Source: Datisca glomerata (Eukaryota > Streptophyta > Magnoliopsida > Cucurbitales > Datiscaceae). Taken from it: a stretch of DNA of 64,000 bases. Of the stretch, positions 11,226 to 21,471 are shown one piece after another. Within the stretch, counting starts at the first letter, position 1, and every line of letters starts with the position of its first letter. The translations under genes and the position numbers were made by a program. The notes under the pieces were generated by a model. It saw only the letters and a list, made by a program, of their open reading frames with translations, did not search any database and was not told the DNA's origin. The stretch is from assembly GCA_003255025.1 (NCBI GenBank), contig QANY01002366.1, positions 937,509 through 1,001,508 of the forward strand, written 5' to 3'.

Positions 11226-12855
11226 GTGGCTTTTTCCCCACCCTTAGGATCTAAGACCACTATCCTGTTGTGATTAAATTCAAATTTCCTAATCTGAAGC
11301 CCCCTCCTACCGTCAAATTCTTTGGCCTTTGGGTTGAGAGGGATGACTTTTGTAATGTGTTCTGCTGGTTGGTCCACCAATGTGTAATGGTCCTATATGT
11401 ATAAGCTGTATAAGAAGCTTAAGGACACCAAGTATGCGTTAAGAAACCTCAATAGAACCCATTGCTCCAATATTTATTCTAGAGTTGTTGAAGCCAGAAT
11501 CAAGTTAGAGCAGGCCCAAATCAATCTGTTTGCCAACCCTCTCAACCACTCTCTCAAAGCAATCGAGAAGACTTCTCTAGAGTAGTTTTTATCTGTCAGG
11601 CAGGCTGAGGAGCTTCTTCAGGCAGAAGTCCAGAGCCCAATGGATTAGCTTGTGAGATAATAATACTGCTTACTTTCATAAGCTAATTAAGAGAGACAAC
11701 ATTAGGGCTAGAATTGTGCAAGTTATTGATGATAATGGCTACCATACTTCTGTTATGGATAAAATTAAACAATTCCTCGTGCATCGCTACTCCAATCTCT
11801 TTGAGGCCTACAACAGTGAGATTTAGGGGGAGTTGGAGGGTCCGTCAATGGATTTATCCAAATAATTAAGATTCAACTTGACCAGGCCAACCTGCTTACC
11901 TTGCTTATAAATCATGATGAGATATAAGATGCCATTTTCTCTTGTAATGATTCCAAGCTCCAGGGCCAGATGGTTTCTCCTCATGTTTCTTTAAGAAAGC
12001 TTGAAGTGTGATTGGGCAGGATGTTGGTAATGTTATGCTTGAGTTCTTTAATGGTGGATCCACTTAACTGATCAACCATAAATCTATCTATCTTATCTCT
12101 AACATCGAACAACCCTAGTCTGTCCATGACTTTAGGCCTATCTCTTATTATAACATGTTCTATGAAGGTATTTCTAAAATCATTGCCATTAGACTAAAAA
12201 TGGTGTTGTCCAAGATCATCAGTCTTAAGCAAAGTGCCTTTGTGCCTGTAGAAGGAGTTTAGAAAAATGTATTCTTATCTTAGGAATAGGTAAAAAATTA
12301 CCACAAGAGGAATAATGTGCTTAAGTGTGCCCTAAAGGTGGATCTCGTGAAAGCCTTTGATAGTGTGTTCTGGTAGTTTATTAAGCATGCCATTGACTAT
12401 ATTGGCTCTCCTCCTTAATTCACCAAATGGATTTTGGGTTGTATCACCACTTCTTTCTTTACCAACATTAATGGGGAATTATATGACTCTTTTAAGGGAG
12501 CCAGAGCCTTGAGGCAGGTTGCATCTCCCCCTATCTTTTTGTGATTATTATGGAAGTACTTACTGGGCTTCTGCAGTATGTCTCCTCTCTGCCTGGGTTT
12601 CAATATCAATGGAGATGCAAAGAGGTTAGAGGTGTTAGTCTTTGTTTTGCTGACGACCTTATGATTTTCTCCAAGTGTGACCTCCATTCCCTAAATCTTA
12701 TCAAGGATAGCCTGAAGGTGTTCTACATGTTATCTGGGTTAAGGCCTAATCATCCTAAGAGTCACTGTTTCTTCTCTGTGGTGTCTGTGTTTGCCCAGCA
12801 GCAGTGCATTGACTCTGCCTGGATGTTGACGTGTGATGGGAGAGAGTGGATGTAA
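11226..12855 (+). pseudogene. LINE (L1-type) ORF2 fragment 1
   Basis: The plus strand, across several stops and frameshifts, shows the plant L1 ORF2 order. First is the linker after the endonuclease (MYKLYKKLKDTKYALRNLN at 11397). Then comes the RT opening block (FRPISYYNMFYEGISKIIA near 12140), the catalytic block (LKVDLVKAFDSVFW near 12340) and the second catalytic box, SLCFADDLMIFS, at about 12640. The endonuclease start, RT thumb, Cys/His C-terminus and poly(A) tail are missing. Known family role: target-primed reverse transcription. This copy is truncated at both ends. Confidence 0.85.
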
Positions 12856-13049
12856 TTTAAAATTTGATAAATGATAGGTAGCTTGTGTGATAAAATTTAG
12901 GTGAAATTGAGGTGGTTTGTGAGATAAATTAGAATTAGGTGAATTTCAAGATGATTTGTGCATGTGTAAATTAAAATTGTGTGAATTCGAGAAAAATAAT
13001 AATTAAAATACAATACTTTTGAAACTAATTCCAAAAATAAGGTGGAATG

Positions 13050-13245
13050 GTATACTTAAGACGAAAGCGCTTTGCAAAAGACGCATTCGTTGTGGCGTGA
13101 CCACAAATATGAGGTCACATAGAAGGCATCTTTTGTAAAGATGCATTCATAAAAGTAGAAGGCGCTTTTATAAAAGACACATTCATTAATAGTAGAAGGC
13201 GTCTTTATAAAAGACGCCTTCAACGCTGCCTTTAAAAATCCCGTT
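13050..13245. repeat. Left subterminal repeats of the MULE
   Basis: At least five variants of TTTGCAAAAGACGC / TTTATAAAAGACGCCTTC are spaced 25-50 bp apart in both orientations. The matching right-end cluster is at 16965-17080. Dense subterminal motifs are usual binding places for transposases. That role is inferred here. Confidence 0.65.
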
Positions 13246-13838
13246 ACAGAAAGCAGAAGCAGTTCTGCGTTAGCTTCAGCCTTCTTAGCCCGCGAATAAA
13301 AAGCCCCTCAGCCTGCGAACACCCTTCCCCGCCGCCGTTCATTTTCGATTGTGGCTGGAGTTTACTGTCATTTCACCGGCATTACACCCTCTCATTCTTA
13401 TCTCACTCTCATTCACAATTTTTTTTTCAATCTCTCAAATCACTAGCAAGAACTCCTCAAACCCTAGGTATATTTCTAACTCATTTGATCTCTTAAATTT
13501 GTTATTCATATATTGAAATTGTTCATTTTTTGTGAATGTTGTATGGATATATTTCATCAATTTTGTAATATCTCACTTTAATCTCTCTAAAACCCTAGAT
13601 TCTCATGTGTTTTGGGTTCTCAAATTTTACAAAATACCTTTATAGACCAGGTTACAATAAGAGATATGCCTAAAGTCATGGACATATTGGGGCTGTTCAA
13701 ACTATGTGATGTTTAAACTCTTAATTTATAAAATTTTATCTATGAATGAGTTGATTTATTATGAAACTGTAGTTATTAACTTTGGATTTTTAGATGAATT
13801 TGTAGAATTTTTAGATCTAGTTCTGAAATTATTGTGTA

Positions 13839-14510
13839 TTGCTTAGTAGGTTGACAAATGGGGGAAGGCCTATGGTAGTTTTATGTTACATGAATGGTAA
13901 TGTCATAATCGGTGCACATGGAGTTTCTTATGTTGAACCTTCAATGAGGGGAATTGTAATTGATAAGAAGATTACTTTTAACGAGCTATATAATACTTTA
14001 TGTGAAGTCTTATCAATTGACCGTCTACATTGAAACTTGGACATAGTTTATCGTTATCCACTTACTCTTGGTGCTGGGTCATTTAACTATGTGAAATTTC
14101 TGATAGGGAATGATAATGATGCTCATGTGATGTTTACTATTGTGCTTGAAATTCCTCCACCAAATACAATTGAGTTATATTTAACAAAAATGCTAGAGAT
14201 GTAGGAGGTCTTAGCATAAACTTGTATAATGACAATATGTGTGGAGTTGAGGTACACGATAGTGCAACAATTTCTTCTCCATTCCATGACAACGACATGT
14301 ATCCTACAGTGCAAGAAAATATATCTAGTAGTAATTATTTGCCACATGAAGATGCAGATGCTCATGACGTTCATGTGAATCCATCTAGCCCTCCACGTAG
14401 CTTCTTCTTGGCAGAGTTTGAGGAGATAAATGCTTGTAATGTTACGCATGAAGATGATGACCAAGTTGAAGAGTATGATGTTGTGAACCCCTCAGCTGAA
14501 ATACTCTAGC
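13839..14510 (+). pseudogene. MULE transposase N-terminal region
   Basis: 13839-14033 encodes 64 residues including VLCYMNGNVIIGAHGVSYV and ends at LSIDRLH. After a stop the frame continues as LDIVYRYPLTLGAGSFNYV to about 14180. 14222-14509 gives an acidic, Ser-rich linker (95 codons). This layout is the variable N-terminal segment seen in plant MULE transposases of the type often associated with plant mobile domains. A possible 5' leader with introns precedes it (13250-13838), but I cannot prove exons. Confidence 0.6.
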
Positions 14511-14599
14511 ATGAACTCTCTTCACCATTCCTTACTCATTTGGACTGGGATGCCGTAAATGCAAAACTAGATCAGATACCCATCCAACGTACTGGGATA

Positions 14600-14969
14600 T
14601 GAAATGAAACAAATGAATTATACACAGGTTTACGTTTTGACAGTAAGGCAGACCTTAAGTATACTTTAAAAAGATACTCGATACTCGGCCAACATTTTAG
14701 TATGGTAGAGCCAACATTTTTGTGTGGTAGAGTCATTGCCAAACCTTTGGGTTATAAAATGGAAGAAGTTTAGTGAAGGTTGTAAATGGAAAGTCCGTGC
14801 GCGTCGTCGAAAATCACATAATATATTTGAAATAACTCACTACATCGGACCTCACACATGTGTCTTTCCAAGATTATCACAAGACCATTCACAGTTGGAC
14901 TCAACATTGATTGCACGAGAGTTGCAGGGTGTCGTGAAACGGGATCCAACTACGGTTCTAAAAAATTAG
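14600..14969 (+). pseudogene. MULE transposase DNA-binding (WRKY-like) domain
   Basis: The segment begins around GLRFDSKADLKYTLKRYS and continues through FSEGCKWKVRARRRKSHNIF and ITHYIGPHTCVFPRL, which carry the conserved Cys and His spacing of the MuDR N-terminal zinc-binding domain. It ends at DPTTVLKN followed by a stop. The open frame starts at 14724, but homology begins upstream, so the start is not the real one. Confidence 0.75.
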
Positions 14970-15469
14970 TATTTAGAGTGGGAATGCAACATCAACAAAG
15001 AAAGTTTGAACTCTGCATGGATGAAATTAAGAAAATAAACAGTCGGTGTGTGCACTTCGTTGATAATATTGAAAAGGAAAAATGGACTCTAGCATTCGAT
15101 GGTGGATATCGATATGGTTGGATGACAGCAAACGTTGCAGAATCCTTTAACGGTGTACTAAAAGGAGCTCGCATGTTACCAGTTACGGCTTTGGTTGAGC
15201 TTACATTTTATCGTAGTGTGAATTTGTTTGAGAAGCAAAAAAGTGAAACTAGAGATGCCTTACTACGAGGTGAAGTGTTTACTGCTTATGCTGTTGAGAA
15301 GATGAAAACTTGGGAAGCCAGGGCTAGTTCATATGAGATCACAATTTTTTACTGTACTAATGAGAGGCTTGAGGTTCTCACTAGTCAACATCAGAATCAC
15401 ATGTACAAAGGACAAAACAGACAATATGTGAATTTAAAGGAACGAACATGTACTCGCAACAAGTTATAA
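14970..15469 (+). pseudogene. MULE transposase C-terminal part, catalytic core deleted
   Basis: Directly after the DNA-binding domain, in another frame, the text jumps to LVFRVGMQHQQRKFELCMDE and then to WMTANVAESFNGVLKGARML, which is the region C-terminal to the DDE core in MULE transposases. About 200 or more residues, including the catalytic acidic triad, are missing. The join lies in a short A-run near 14965, consistent with deletion at microhomology. The protein could not cut DNA. Confidence 0.8.
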
Positions 15470-15800
15470 TCATTTGGCCTCCCCTGTTCCAATTTGTTAG
15501 CAGTGTGCACACATACTCGTAGTGATAGTTCTCAATTCATTGAACATTATTACCACTGGTCAGGGCTTGTTGTGTTATAAGCCACAATTCAACCCTCTTC
15601 CACATGAACATTATTGAGAAGTTCTTAACTTTCCAATAGTGCACCTTGATACAACTAGGACGCAGGAGAAAGGTAGACCTAAGTTGACCCGCATACGAAA
15701 TGAGATGGTTAGAGAGAGCCAAGTACTCATAGTAAATGTGGACTTTGTCGACAAGAGGGACATAACCGTCAAAATTATCCTTCTCGTAATGGAGGACAAT
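15470..15800 (+). pseudogene. MULE transposase SWIM and zinc-knuckle tail
   Basis: After a stop, the text FGLPCSNLLAVCTHTRSDSS (about 15475-15530) fits the SWIM-type zinc motif. In other frames EHYYHW, then CYKPQFNPLPHEHY, follow. At 15737-15781 KCGLCRQEGHNRQNYPS resembles a CCHC knuckle whose last Cys is replaced by Tyr. Several frameshifts separate the pieces. Confidence 0.7.
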
Positions 15801-15820
15801 CATCGAATGCCTCATCATAT

Positions 15821-15936
15821 TTGACTTAGTACATTTTTATGTAGTTCAATGTAATATTTGGCTTAGTACATTTTTTACGTAATTCAATGTAATATTTGAC
15901 TTAGTACATTTTTATGTAGTTCAATATAATCATTGT
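15821..15936. repeat. Tandem 38-bp repeat, three copies
   Basis: GACTTAGTACATTTTTATGT and the following AGTTCAATGTAATATTT start at 15823, 15860 and 15898. It lies between the transposase tail and the plant mobile domain. Confidence 0.8.
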
Positions 15937-15959
15937 ATTTTGAACGACACTCATTTTCA

Positions 15960-16290
15960 AGATATCATGGAGCTTGGATGACAAGATAGCTCGGTGCTAT
16001 ATTTACAGGATCAACATAGATCCCAACATGTTTGGGACTAGGAGGATTCTCGTGCTTTACATTGTCGCCGATATACTGCAGTTGTTCAGTAGAACATGCC
16101 ACTCTATAGACGTATTATTTCATATTTGATACGTGCTGGATTTTATAGAGTTGCGAGGGCTGGGTTTATTGGCCTCGACTAGAACTTGATCACATCTTTT
16201 GTGGAGAGATGGCATCCTGAAACACACACATTTCATATGGAACATGGTGAGTGTACTATAACTCAACAAGATGTTAAAATTCAGACTGGC
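15960..16290 (+). pseudogene. Plant mobile domain (PMD) fragment
   Basis: Read across three stops, the plus strand gives LYLQDQHRSQHVWD, then SRALHCRRYTAVVQ, RAGFYRVARAGFIGLD, and [20 protein letters not shown] ending in a QQDV block. This is the N-terminal signature of the plant mobile domain found in MAIN/MAIL proteins and in many MULE and gypsy elements. The rest of the domain is lost. Known role: MAIN/MAIL proteins act in genome integrity and TE silencing. In TEs the role is unclear. Confidence 0.78.
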
Positions 16291-16672
16291 GGCTTATCAA
16301 GCTCCTTTGTCTCGAAGGCATGGAGTACACAACTCATCTCAAAGTAGTCAACAAGAATTACACATACCTCGAGATGAACCATTTATGTCCCAGCAAAAGC
16401 CATACACGCCACCGGTCTTTTTTACATTTGGAGGTGAGTCAGTGACTCAACTTGGTTCCACTTCTGAACAATTTCATCAACCTCAACGTCGTAGAGGAGG
16501 ACGAGCTGGTGCTCCTGGAGGAGGAGGTAGAAGACGTGCCCGAAACTCACCTATTGTGGAAGATGCTTCTATTTTGGAAGACGCTCCTATTGTGGATGAA
16601 GACTCACATATTGTAGAGGAAGACCTGTCGCTTATTATAGAGGAAGAAAGTGTCGTAGCTATTATAGAGTAA
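16271..16672 (+). pseudogene. PMD-linked low-complexity tail (133 codons)
   Basis: The open frame has a Gln/Ser-rich part (about residues 15-75), an Arg/Gly block near residues 76-92 (RRRGGRAGAPGGGGRRRARN) and an acidic repeat of the IVEDA / ILEDA / IVEED type to the end. In-frame copies of the acidic repeat continue past the first stop to about 16710. Such tails occur C-terminal to PMDs. The start codon lies in the PMD relic and is probably not genuine. Confidence 0.45.
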
Positions 16673-16964
16673 GAAAGTGTTGTAGCTATTATGGAGGAAG
16701 GTCCATCATAACAAGTAACTCAATTATAAACATCATGCCCAAGAAGAATGAGAAGATGACCACCGTGTGGAACGTGATTGATTTATATTTTTTGTATTTG
16801 GATTTTTGTAGAATAATATAAAATGTAAAGACATAAAATTTGTTAAAAATGTATGTTGTTTATTGAGAATGTGTGGTAAAGTCATAAATGTTCTATAGGA
16901 TGGATGATTTTTGCATGCAGGTTAGGTTGTTGATGATTTTTGTATGCAGGTGTTAGCTTCTGCA

Positions 16965-17080
16965 CTAAAGGGGTCTTTGCAAAAGACGCTTTCAGGCTGC
17001 ACTGATGGAGTCTTTTGTAAAAATGACTTTTACTAACTGGAAGTCATCTATACAAAAGATGCCTTCCAACGTGGCCAGTA
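16965..17080. repeat. Right subterminal repeats of the MULE
   Basis: TTTGCAAAAGACGCTTTC, GTCTTTTGTAAAAATGAC and ATACAAAAGATGCCTTCC mirror the left cluster at 13050-13245. They support a single element spanning 12.96-17.15 kb. Confidence 0.65.
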
Positions 17081-17235
17081 CCACCTTAGTTTTGAAATTA
17101 GTTTCAAAACTACATTATTTTTAGAATTTTTTATAAATCACATCAAACTCGAAAATTCCCCTTTTTGTATGTTGTCCACTCTAGTTCCGTTTTTGTAGAA
17201 AATTTTTCACCGCCTTGAAATAATTTTTCTCCACT

Positions 17236-17440
17236 CACTACAAGAAAAAGGAAAAAAAGATGACTTAAAAAGAACATAATCTCTTATAAAACAAAATATG
17301 GCAATATAAAACAAAAAGTCGTATTTTGTAAATCAAAGATGACAAAACATGATGCTTTTCTAAAAATCAAGCCATATTTGCTTAAAGAGATGCAATGTTG
17401 TCCATCGTTGGTTGTTTTAATAATGATTTTATATTACAAC
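17236..17440 (+). mobile_element. CACTA terminus 1 (fragment)
   Basis: CACTACAAGAAAAAGG at 17236 is a typical plant CACTA terminal inverted repeat start. It is followed by about 170 bp of A-rich text with repeated AAAACAAAAT/GTCGTATTTTG-like motifs. No matching opposite end (CTTGTAGTG) was found in the window, so this is a fragment, or an element cut off by the copia-2 copy to its right. Confidence 0.55.
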
Positions 17441-17632
17441 ATTATTTTAACTTGTACACAAATTTATAGTATAATTTATTCATTTCACTCAAACACCTTG
17501 AAATTAAAACTAAAATGATAATTTCATTACACTCAGCTGAATAACAAAAACTAAATCATATGGATAAATTATCTCTACATTGATGAGAGACTTGTCTTCC
17601 TCGGAAAGTACTTGAATGTCCATTTCATCTAT

Positions 17633-17692
17633 TTATCAAAATAAGTAAGAAAACTACTTCTCATCAAAATAAGTAAGAAAACTACTTCTCAT
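17633..17692. repeat. 28-bp direct duplication
   Basis: ATCAAAATAAGTAAGAAAAC and the following TACTTCTC occur twice in tandem at the broken end of copia-2. Confidence 0.85.
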
Positions 17693-18170
17693 CAAAAAAT
17701 TCAAGAGGTTGGCTTATATAAACAACTTCTTATAAGTCACCATTCAAAAAAGTATTATTCACATCAATTTGTTGTATGTCCTAGCTATATGTAACATCAA
17801 GATTTAGCATAATTCTAATGGTTGAAGGTTTGACTACTGGACTAAAGGACTCAAAGAAATCTATCCTAGGTGTTTATTGAAACCCATTTACCACTAATCT
17901 AGCCTTATATTGGTTAAGAGTACCATTTGAGTTATACTTAATTCTAAATTACCCATTTGCTGTCAACAACATTCATATCAGCATGCAAGGGTGTCAAAGT
18001 CCAAGAATTATTTCTTTTCAAAGCCATAAACTCATTTTCCATAGCTGATTTCCAATGAGGACTAGACACGGAAGCTTTAATAGATTTAGGTTCAGTATTA
18101 AGATACACAGTATCAGTAACAAATATATTAGGCTTGAAGATGCTAAGCTTTGATCTTGTGACCATAGGGT
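17690..18170 (-). pseudogene. Copia-2 reverse transcriptase, N-terminal half
   Basis: 17944-18165 encodes SVSSPHWKSAMENEFMALKR and DSKWVI. Across stops to the left, the catalytic text QQIDVNNTFLNGDL and EVVYISQP follows to about 17690. The YVDD box is absent. Relic. Confidence 0.82.
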
Positions 18171-18559
18171 GGACAAATTAAGATGCAGTAGTCGATTCAA
18201 TAGCTTAAGGTGTGATATGATTACTAACATCTAAAGGCAACCTATCATGACAATTATTTGAACAGGAAGAATTATATGCATTACAATTAAAAATATGATC
18301 AAAATGAGAATGAGGAAAAGGTTTAGTATTACCTGATGATGAAATGGCTTTTAGATAAGGCTGACCATCTCTGGTTGATAAAGAACCTGTATTGGAGGAG
18401 GGAATAGCTGCTGATGTGTGAGAAGGACTCTTATCACTTGAACATATAATAGGTGGTTATACAAAAATATATGAATTTTGTGCAACAAGTTGACTAGACT
18501 TAATTTTGACAAGAGATATAAGAGATAGGTAGGGAAATTCAGATTCATTAAACACTACA

Positions 18560-19330
18560 CCTTTTGAAATGTTGATTCAATTAGAAATAGGATCAAGACA
18601 TTTATATCCTTTGTGATGATCACTATAACCTAATGGTATGATTTTGAAGTTTAGTTTTATGATATGGTCTTAGAAATGGAAAACATGCACATCAATAAAT
18701 TCTGAAAAATGTAATATCTGGTTCAATGGAAAACAACTTTTGATAGGGAGGTTGATATTGAAGAATAATAGTTGGTAGTCTGTTTATTAAGTAGACAATT
18801 GTATGAAATGAGTCCCACCAAAATTTTAAAAGCATTTTTGCTTGAGAAAGCAACGTAAGACCTAACTCTACTATATGTCTATGATTTCGCTCAATAATAC
18901 CATTACGTTGATGAGTATGTGGGCAAGGATGCCTAAACCATATCCCTAATTTTTGAAACTCTATAGCTAAAATTCTAAACTCACCACCCCAATCTGTTTG
19001 AATACATTTTACCTTTGTTGTGAATTGTCTTTCAACAAAGGCAATAAACTTGAGAACAATCTGTTTAGCATCAGATTTTAACTTTAAAGGAAAATCCATG
19101 AATACCTAGTGCGATCATCAGCAAAGCTTATATATATTATATAACCCTAAGTGGACATAGTTGATGTTGGTCCCCATATGTGAGAGTAAATGATATCAAA
19201 AGGACTATTAGAACGAGTGGTAGAAGGAGGAAAATGTGACCAATGCATCTTTCCAAGTTGACAGCTGTCACAACATTTGATATGCTTTAAGGGGAGTTTT
19301 ATACTGTTATTAAAAAAAATTTTACTCAAA
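18560..19330 (-). pseudogene. Copia-2 integrase
   Basis: 19147-19329 has the zinc-binding end (KCCDSCQLGKMHWSHFP) and the HIWGP block with the first catalytic Asp replaced by His in context (DIIYSHIWGP where S-D-x-W is expected). 18692-19099 has IQTDWGGEFR with the second Asp and the glutamate block NGIIERNHRH. A stop and a frameshift separate them. Confidence 0.82.
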
Positions 19331-19559
19331 AAAACTTTGGAGGGGTGGCCTAACCGTTTATGCTAAATATTAACAGTATTGTTGTCATTGGAACAAGAAC
19401 TATCAGCAAAAGAACAAACAATGAAATTTTGGATAGAACTGACTTTATTGATATCAATGGTGTTACAACCAAAAATTTCAGTAGAAACATAATGCTAACA
19501 GTTCTAGATACACCATTTGAGATTAGACATAGATGTAGTAAAGACAGAAGGTATAGATG

Positions 19560-20050
19560 CTAAGTCATGACTTTTTGAAGCTTTAATGGACAGATACACA
19601 CAAGATTCAATGGTTTGATCTTTTGAACATACCTTGGATGACACTTTAGGTAGCAGAAAATGATAGATCCTCCTTTAAAGGTTCCCTGCAGAAGTTCATT
19701 CCCCGTACTCTTTTCCTTTATCAAGCAAAGAAGAGAATCAAAGATCACAATAATATCATTATCTTTGGTTAAGGCAGAGATACTAATAAGATTTTTCGTA
19801 ATGGAGGGCACACAAAGAATATGTTTTAGAGTTAATGATACTGTATGTGTATTAATGAATGAATTACCTATATGTGAAATGGATAAAGTCTTACCATTGC
19901 CAACAAGAAGATTTCCTTTACCTTTGTAGTTAGACTTAAGTGACAAATTCGATAAATTTTAGGTTACATGGTTAGTAGCCCCACTATCAGCATACCAAGA
20001 CTCCTATTGAGTTGGTATTGGTGCTGCACTGTACATTGCTGAAGATGTGT
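19560..20050 (-). pseudogene. Copia-2 protease and GAG-pre-integrase linker
   Basis: 19560-19946 encodes LLVGNGKTLSISHIGNSFI and ILCVPSITKNLISISALTKD, the usual segment after the copia protease active site. The active-site text (SWYADSGATNH type) can be partly read near 19960-20020 but is interrupted by stops. Inactive. Confidence 0.75.
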
Positions 20051-20057
20051 AATGACC

Positions 20058-20297
20058 TTAAGTTTGAGACACAAGATTTACCTGTGGAGTACTCTCAGAT
20101 TGCTTGAATTCTATATCAAATCTGTTCCAGCAACTGAAAGCATTGTGATATACTCGTTTGCATAATTGACATGTTGGTCTGTTACCTTCAAACTGACCAC
20201 GACCTTTGTTGGAATTTCCCATTCCTATGAAATTTCTTCTTCCTTGATTAGTTGAAGTTCCTCTTCCTCTTCCTCTTTGATTGTGATAGTTAGTCAC
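20058..20297 (-). pseudogene. Copia-2 gag zinc knuckle
   Basis: A Gly/Arg-rich stretch precedes PTCQLCKRVYHNAFSCWNRF, a CX2CX4HX4C knuckle. Known role: nucleic-acid binding by the gag nucleocapsid. Confidence 0.85.
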
Positions 20298-20299
20298 AT

Positions 20300-21072
20300 T
20301 TGAAGATGCAGAAACAGTATCATTGTCTGCTATAATGGACTACTCAATCCCCATCTCTTGACTCTGAAAAAGAAATTGTGTCTCTTGAAGAGTTATAAGA
20401 TCATGTCTTGAAGTGAGATTAACAATGATAGGGTCATATTCACTAGTGAGACCTCCAAGAATATATAGAAGTAATCTTCATCTGTTATAACTTGACCTGA
20501 GGCAGACAAATTATCTACAACTGAAAGCATCTTGAGAATGAAATCATTAATGGATAAAGAACCTTTCTTTTGAGACTGTAGCTGGATTTGAAGCTAAAGA
20601 ACTCTAGACTTTGACTGAGTTGCAAACAAATCGTGCAGTACTCGCCAAATTTCTGATGAAGTTGTACACCTGACGATATGACCGAACATCGATTCTATAA
20701 GGGATGAGAGATTCCAACTGAAAATAAACTGATCACTGCATTTCCAATTTAGGTATGCTGGATTAAGAACTTGAACTGTACCAGCGATGCCTCAATTTTC
20801 AACTCAAGCATTATTCATATCTGTTGTGACTTGCTGCAAGAGATAGTAAGGTGGACACACTTGTGTTCCGAACAAGAATCCTTCGAGACCATACGCACAC
20901 ACAATAGAGATGACTTGTGCGCGCCAAAAATGTAGTCATTCTCATCCAATTAGATTGTGATCAGAATTAAGTGAGTCAGAACTTGAACACTCACAAGCTG
21001 AGCAGCAGATGTGCTTGAGACAGTCGTGGAAGAAGAAGATGAATTTGACGAAGCTGAAGTGAATTATGCCAT
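20300..21072 (-). pseudogene. Copia-2 gag
   Basis: The probable start ATG lies at 21070-21072 (minus), with a stop two codons later. A Ser-rich N-terminus and the ENDYIFGAHKSSLLCVR-like text place it as the copia gag N-terminus. The UBN2-type core continues leftward across stops to the zinc knuckle. Confidence 0.65.
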
Positions 21073-21112
21073 CGTGAAAAATCAAACACTTGCTTCTTGA
21101 AATTTTTACCTT

Positions 21113-21125
21113 CACTCTGATACCG
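21113..21125 (-). promoter_or_regulatory. Copia-2 primer binding site
   Basis: On the minus strand GGTATCAGAG sits one base inside the LTR. It matches the plant initiator-methionine tRNA 3' end used by most copia elements. Confidence 0.8.
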
Positions 21126-21353
21126 TGAGAGAAATTGAGAGAGAATGAAAAACTGAAGCTTTTCTCATTAACCATTAACAGTGTAATTAGTACAATACTT
21201 ATAATAACCTAAGTTGAACTAGTTAGATTGAACTAACAGTAAAATAAAAAATAACTCTAACTATGACATTAACAATAACTAAGTTTTAACTAACTCTAGT
21301 TACATTGACTAACTAATTGCTACACTAACAATAACAAAAAAACATTACTCACA
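21126..21353 (-). repeat. 5' LTR of copia-2
   Basis: About 228 bp between the primer site and the GatB fragment, with TG at 21126 and CA near 21351-21353. It contains repeated ACTAACT/TAACAATAAC motifs. There is no partner LTR in the window, so the outer edge is set by the TG/CA rule and the GatB junction. Confidence 0.7.
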
Positions 21354-21471
21354 CCTAGATAATGAACTAAGCTTCGTATCTCTGATGTATGCTTTGCAGC
21401 TTCAATACCATTTCTTATATCACGTTAGAGAAAATTTCAAGTAAGGGAACTCCTGCTCTATTTAAGTCAAC
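21354..21471 (-). pseudogene. GatB exon fragment (Glu-tRNA(Gln) amidotransferase B)
   Basis: The minus strand reads VDLNRAGVPLLEIFS and then, after a one-base shift near 21425, DIRNGIEAAKHTSEIRSLVH and YLGV. This matches the strongly conserved GatB core (VDLNRAGVPLLEI, then IEAA, then YLGVS). The known enzyme amidates Glu-tRNA(Gln) in chloroplasts and mitochondria. TTTTTTGCAG immediately precedes the first codon, so a splice acceptor survives and the piece came from genomic DNA, not from a processed transcript. Copia-2 abuts it exactly where the next residues should follow. Confidence 0.72.

Larger units (their letters stand above)
12960..17150 (+). mobile_element. MULE with plant mobile domain, non-autonomous
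   Basis: Inverted ends are visible. On the left, CTTTTGAAACTAATTCC and ATAAGGTGG (about 13015-13045) match the reverse complement of TTGAAATTAGTTTCAAAAC next to CCACCTTAG at about 17085-17115. Weaker similarity runs further out to an AATTCGAG-like block on each side. Inside lie a Mutator-type transposase relic (13.8-15.8 kb) and a plant mobile domain segment (15.96-16.7 kb). The exact outer ends and the target duplication could not be fixed. Confidence 0.7.
17600..21353 (-). mobile_element. Copia-2, 3'-truncated Ty1-copia element
   Basis: The minus-strand order from the right is 5' LTR (21126-21353), primer site, gag, protease, integrase and the first half of RT. The copy stops inside RT near 17690. 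The rest of RT, RNase H and the 3' LTR are missing. Stops and frameshifts are frequent. Confidence 0.85.

Noticed and set aside
14123..14464. Minus-strand open frame of 113 codons
   Set aside because: Antisense to the MULE N-terminal linker, with no recognisable domain.
16271..16672. 133-codon frame as an independent host gene
   Set aside because: Its first codons are plant mobile domain relic text and it lies inside the MULE ends. It is better read as the tail of the TE-linked PMD gene.
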